Source of the DNA: Nitrospira sp.
GTDB taxonomy: Bacteria; Nitrospirota; Nitrospiria; Nitrospirales; Nitrospiraceae
Length of the DNA: 5,551 nt
Reading direction: 5' to 3'
Assembly (NCBI GenBank): GCA_029858925.1
Contig: JAOUEB010000115.1
Location: 1 to 5,551, forward strand
The position numbers and the translations under genes are program-made. Each line of letters starts with the position of its first letter. The first letter of the stretch is position 1. Below the pieces are notes generated by a model. The model was given only the letters and a program-made list of their open reading frames with translations, did not search any database and had not been told where the DNA came from. Shown piece by piece: positions 5,474-5,551 of this stretch.

Positions 5474-5551
5474 CGGTTGACACCGGACGAAGAAGATCCC
5501 GAACGGAGAGTACTCCGACCACTGTTCCGGCGTTGCGTACCAGCAAATGCC
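5463..5551 (-). CDS. CBS-domain protein, C-terminal end (partial)
   Basis: Only the last 28 codons are inside the window, and the frame is open to the edge. They read HLLVRNAGTVVGVLSVRDLL followed by RPVSTDDF and a TAG at 5463-5465. The pattern hLLV...g.vVGvlSvrDLL is the classic closing strand-helix of a CBS domain, which binds adenosine nucleotides such as AMP or ATP. What else the protein contains cannot be seen; a stand-alone two-CBS protein is the commonest case. It overlaps the start of the PsiE gene by 11 bases and is therefore the upstream member of that operon. The operon promoter must lie beyond the window. Confidence 0.5.
   Translation of the reverse strand, partial: HLLVRNAGTVVGVLSVRDLLRPVSTDDF

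Noticed and set aside
1..5551. CRISPR arrays, insertion sequences, tRNA genes, phage or defence genes
   Set aside because: No regularly spaced repeats, terminal inverted repeats, transposase or tRNA-like sequence was seen.

Overview
This is an ordinary bacterial chromosomal window, moderately GC-rich by eye, with compact genes, Shine-Dalgarno-led starts on most of them and short intergenic gaps. The mix of genes resembles Nitrospira-type genomes (phylum Nitrospirota): a short secreted protein with a surface-adhesin-E-like YxDPDTIxRKG motif, a TPR-PilZ protein, and a PsiE protein followed by a small winged-helix-like protein. That assignment is an inference from remembered family patterns; nothing in the window proves it.

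Layout, left to right. Positions 1-238 (minus) hold the middle and N-terminal part of a decayed or mis-sequenced adhesin-E-like exported protein. One missing base near 28-31 breaks its frame, and no normal start codon is present. Positions 239-525 are non-coding. A TPR-PilZ protein, a probable c-di-GMP effector, lies at 526-1464 (plus). It converges on an unrecognised exported protein at 1568-2227 (minus). Upstream of that is an Old Yellow Enzyme/NemA-type alkene reductase at 2370-3443 (minus). Each of these two minus-strand genes has its own sigma70-like promoter. A 430-base spacer separates the reductase from a divergently transcribed RsuA/RluB-type rRNA pseudouridine synthase at 3874-4611 (plus).

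The right end is a tight minus-strand operon read leftwards: the C-terminal end of a CBS-domain protein (from beyond 5551 to 5463), a PsiE-family membrane protein (4940-5473) and a small winged-helix-like protein (4665-4943). Adjacent members overlap by 11 and 4 bases, which implies translational coupling. The operon converges on the pseudouridine synthase, with a small hairpin at the junction.

I saw no tRNA, rRNA, CRISPR array, insertion sequence, integrase, phage gene or defence system. The points most worth a second look are the frameshifted adhesin-E-like gene, a possible internal start that would give a PilZ-only product, the overlapping CBS-PsiE-winged-helix operon, and the unrecognised exported protein.
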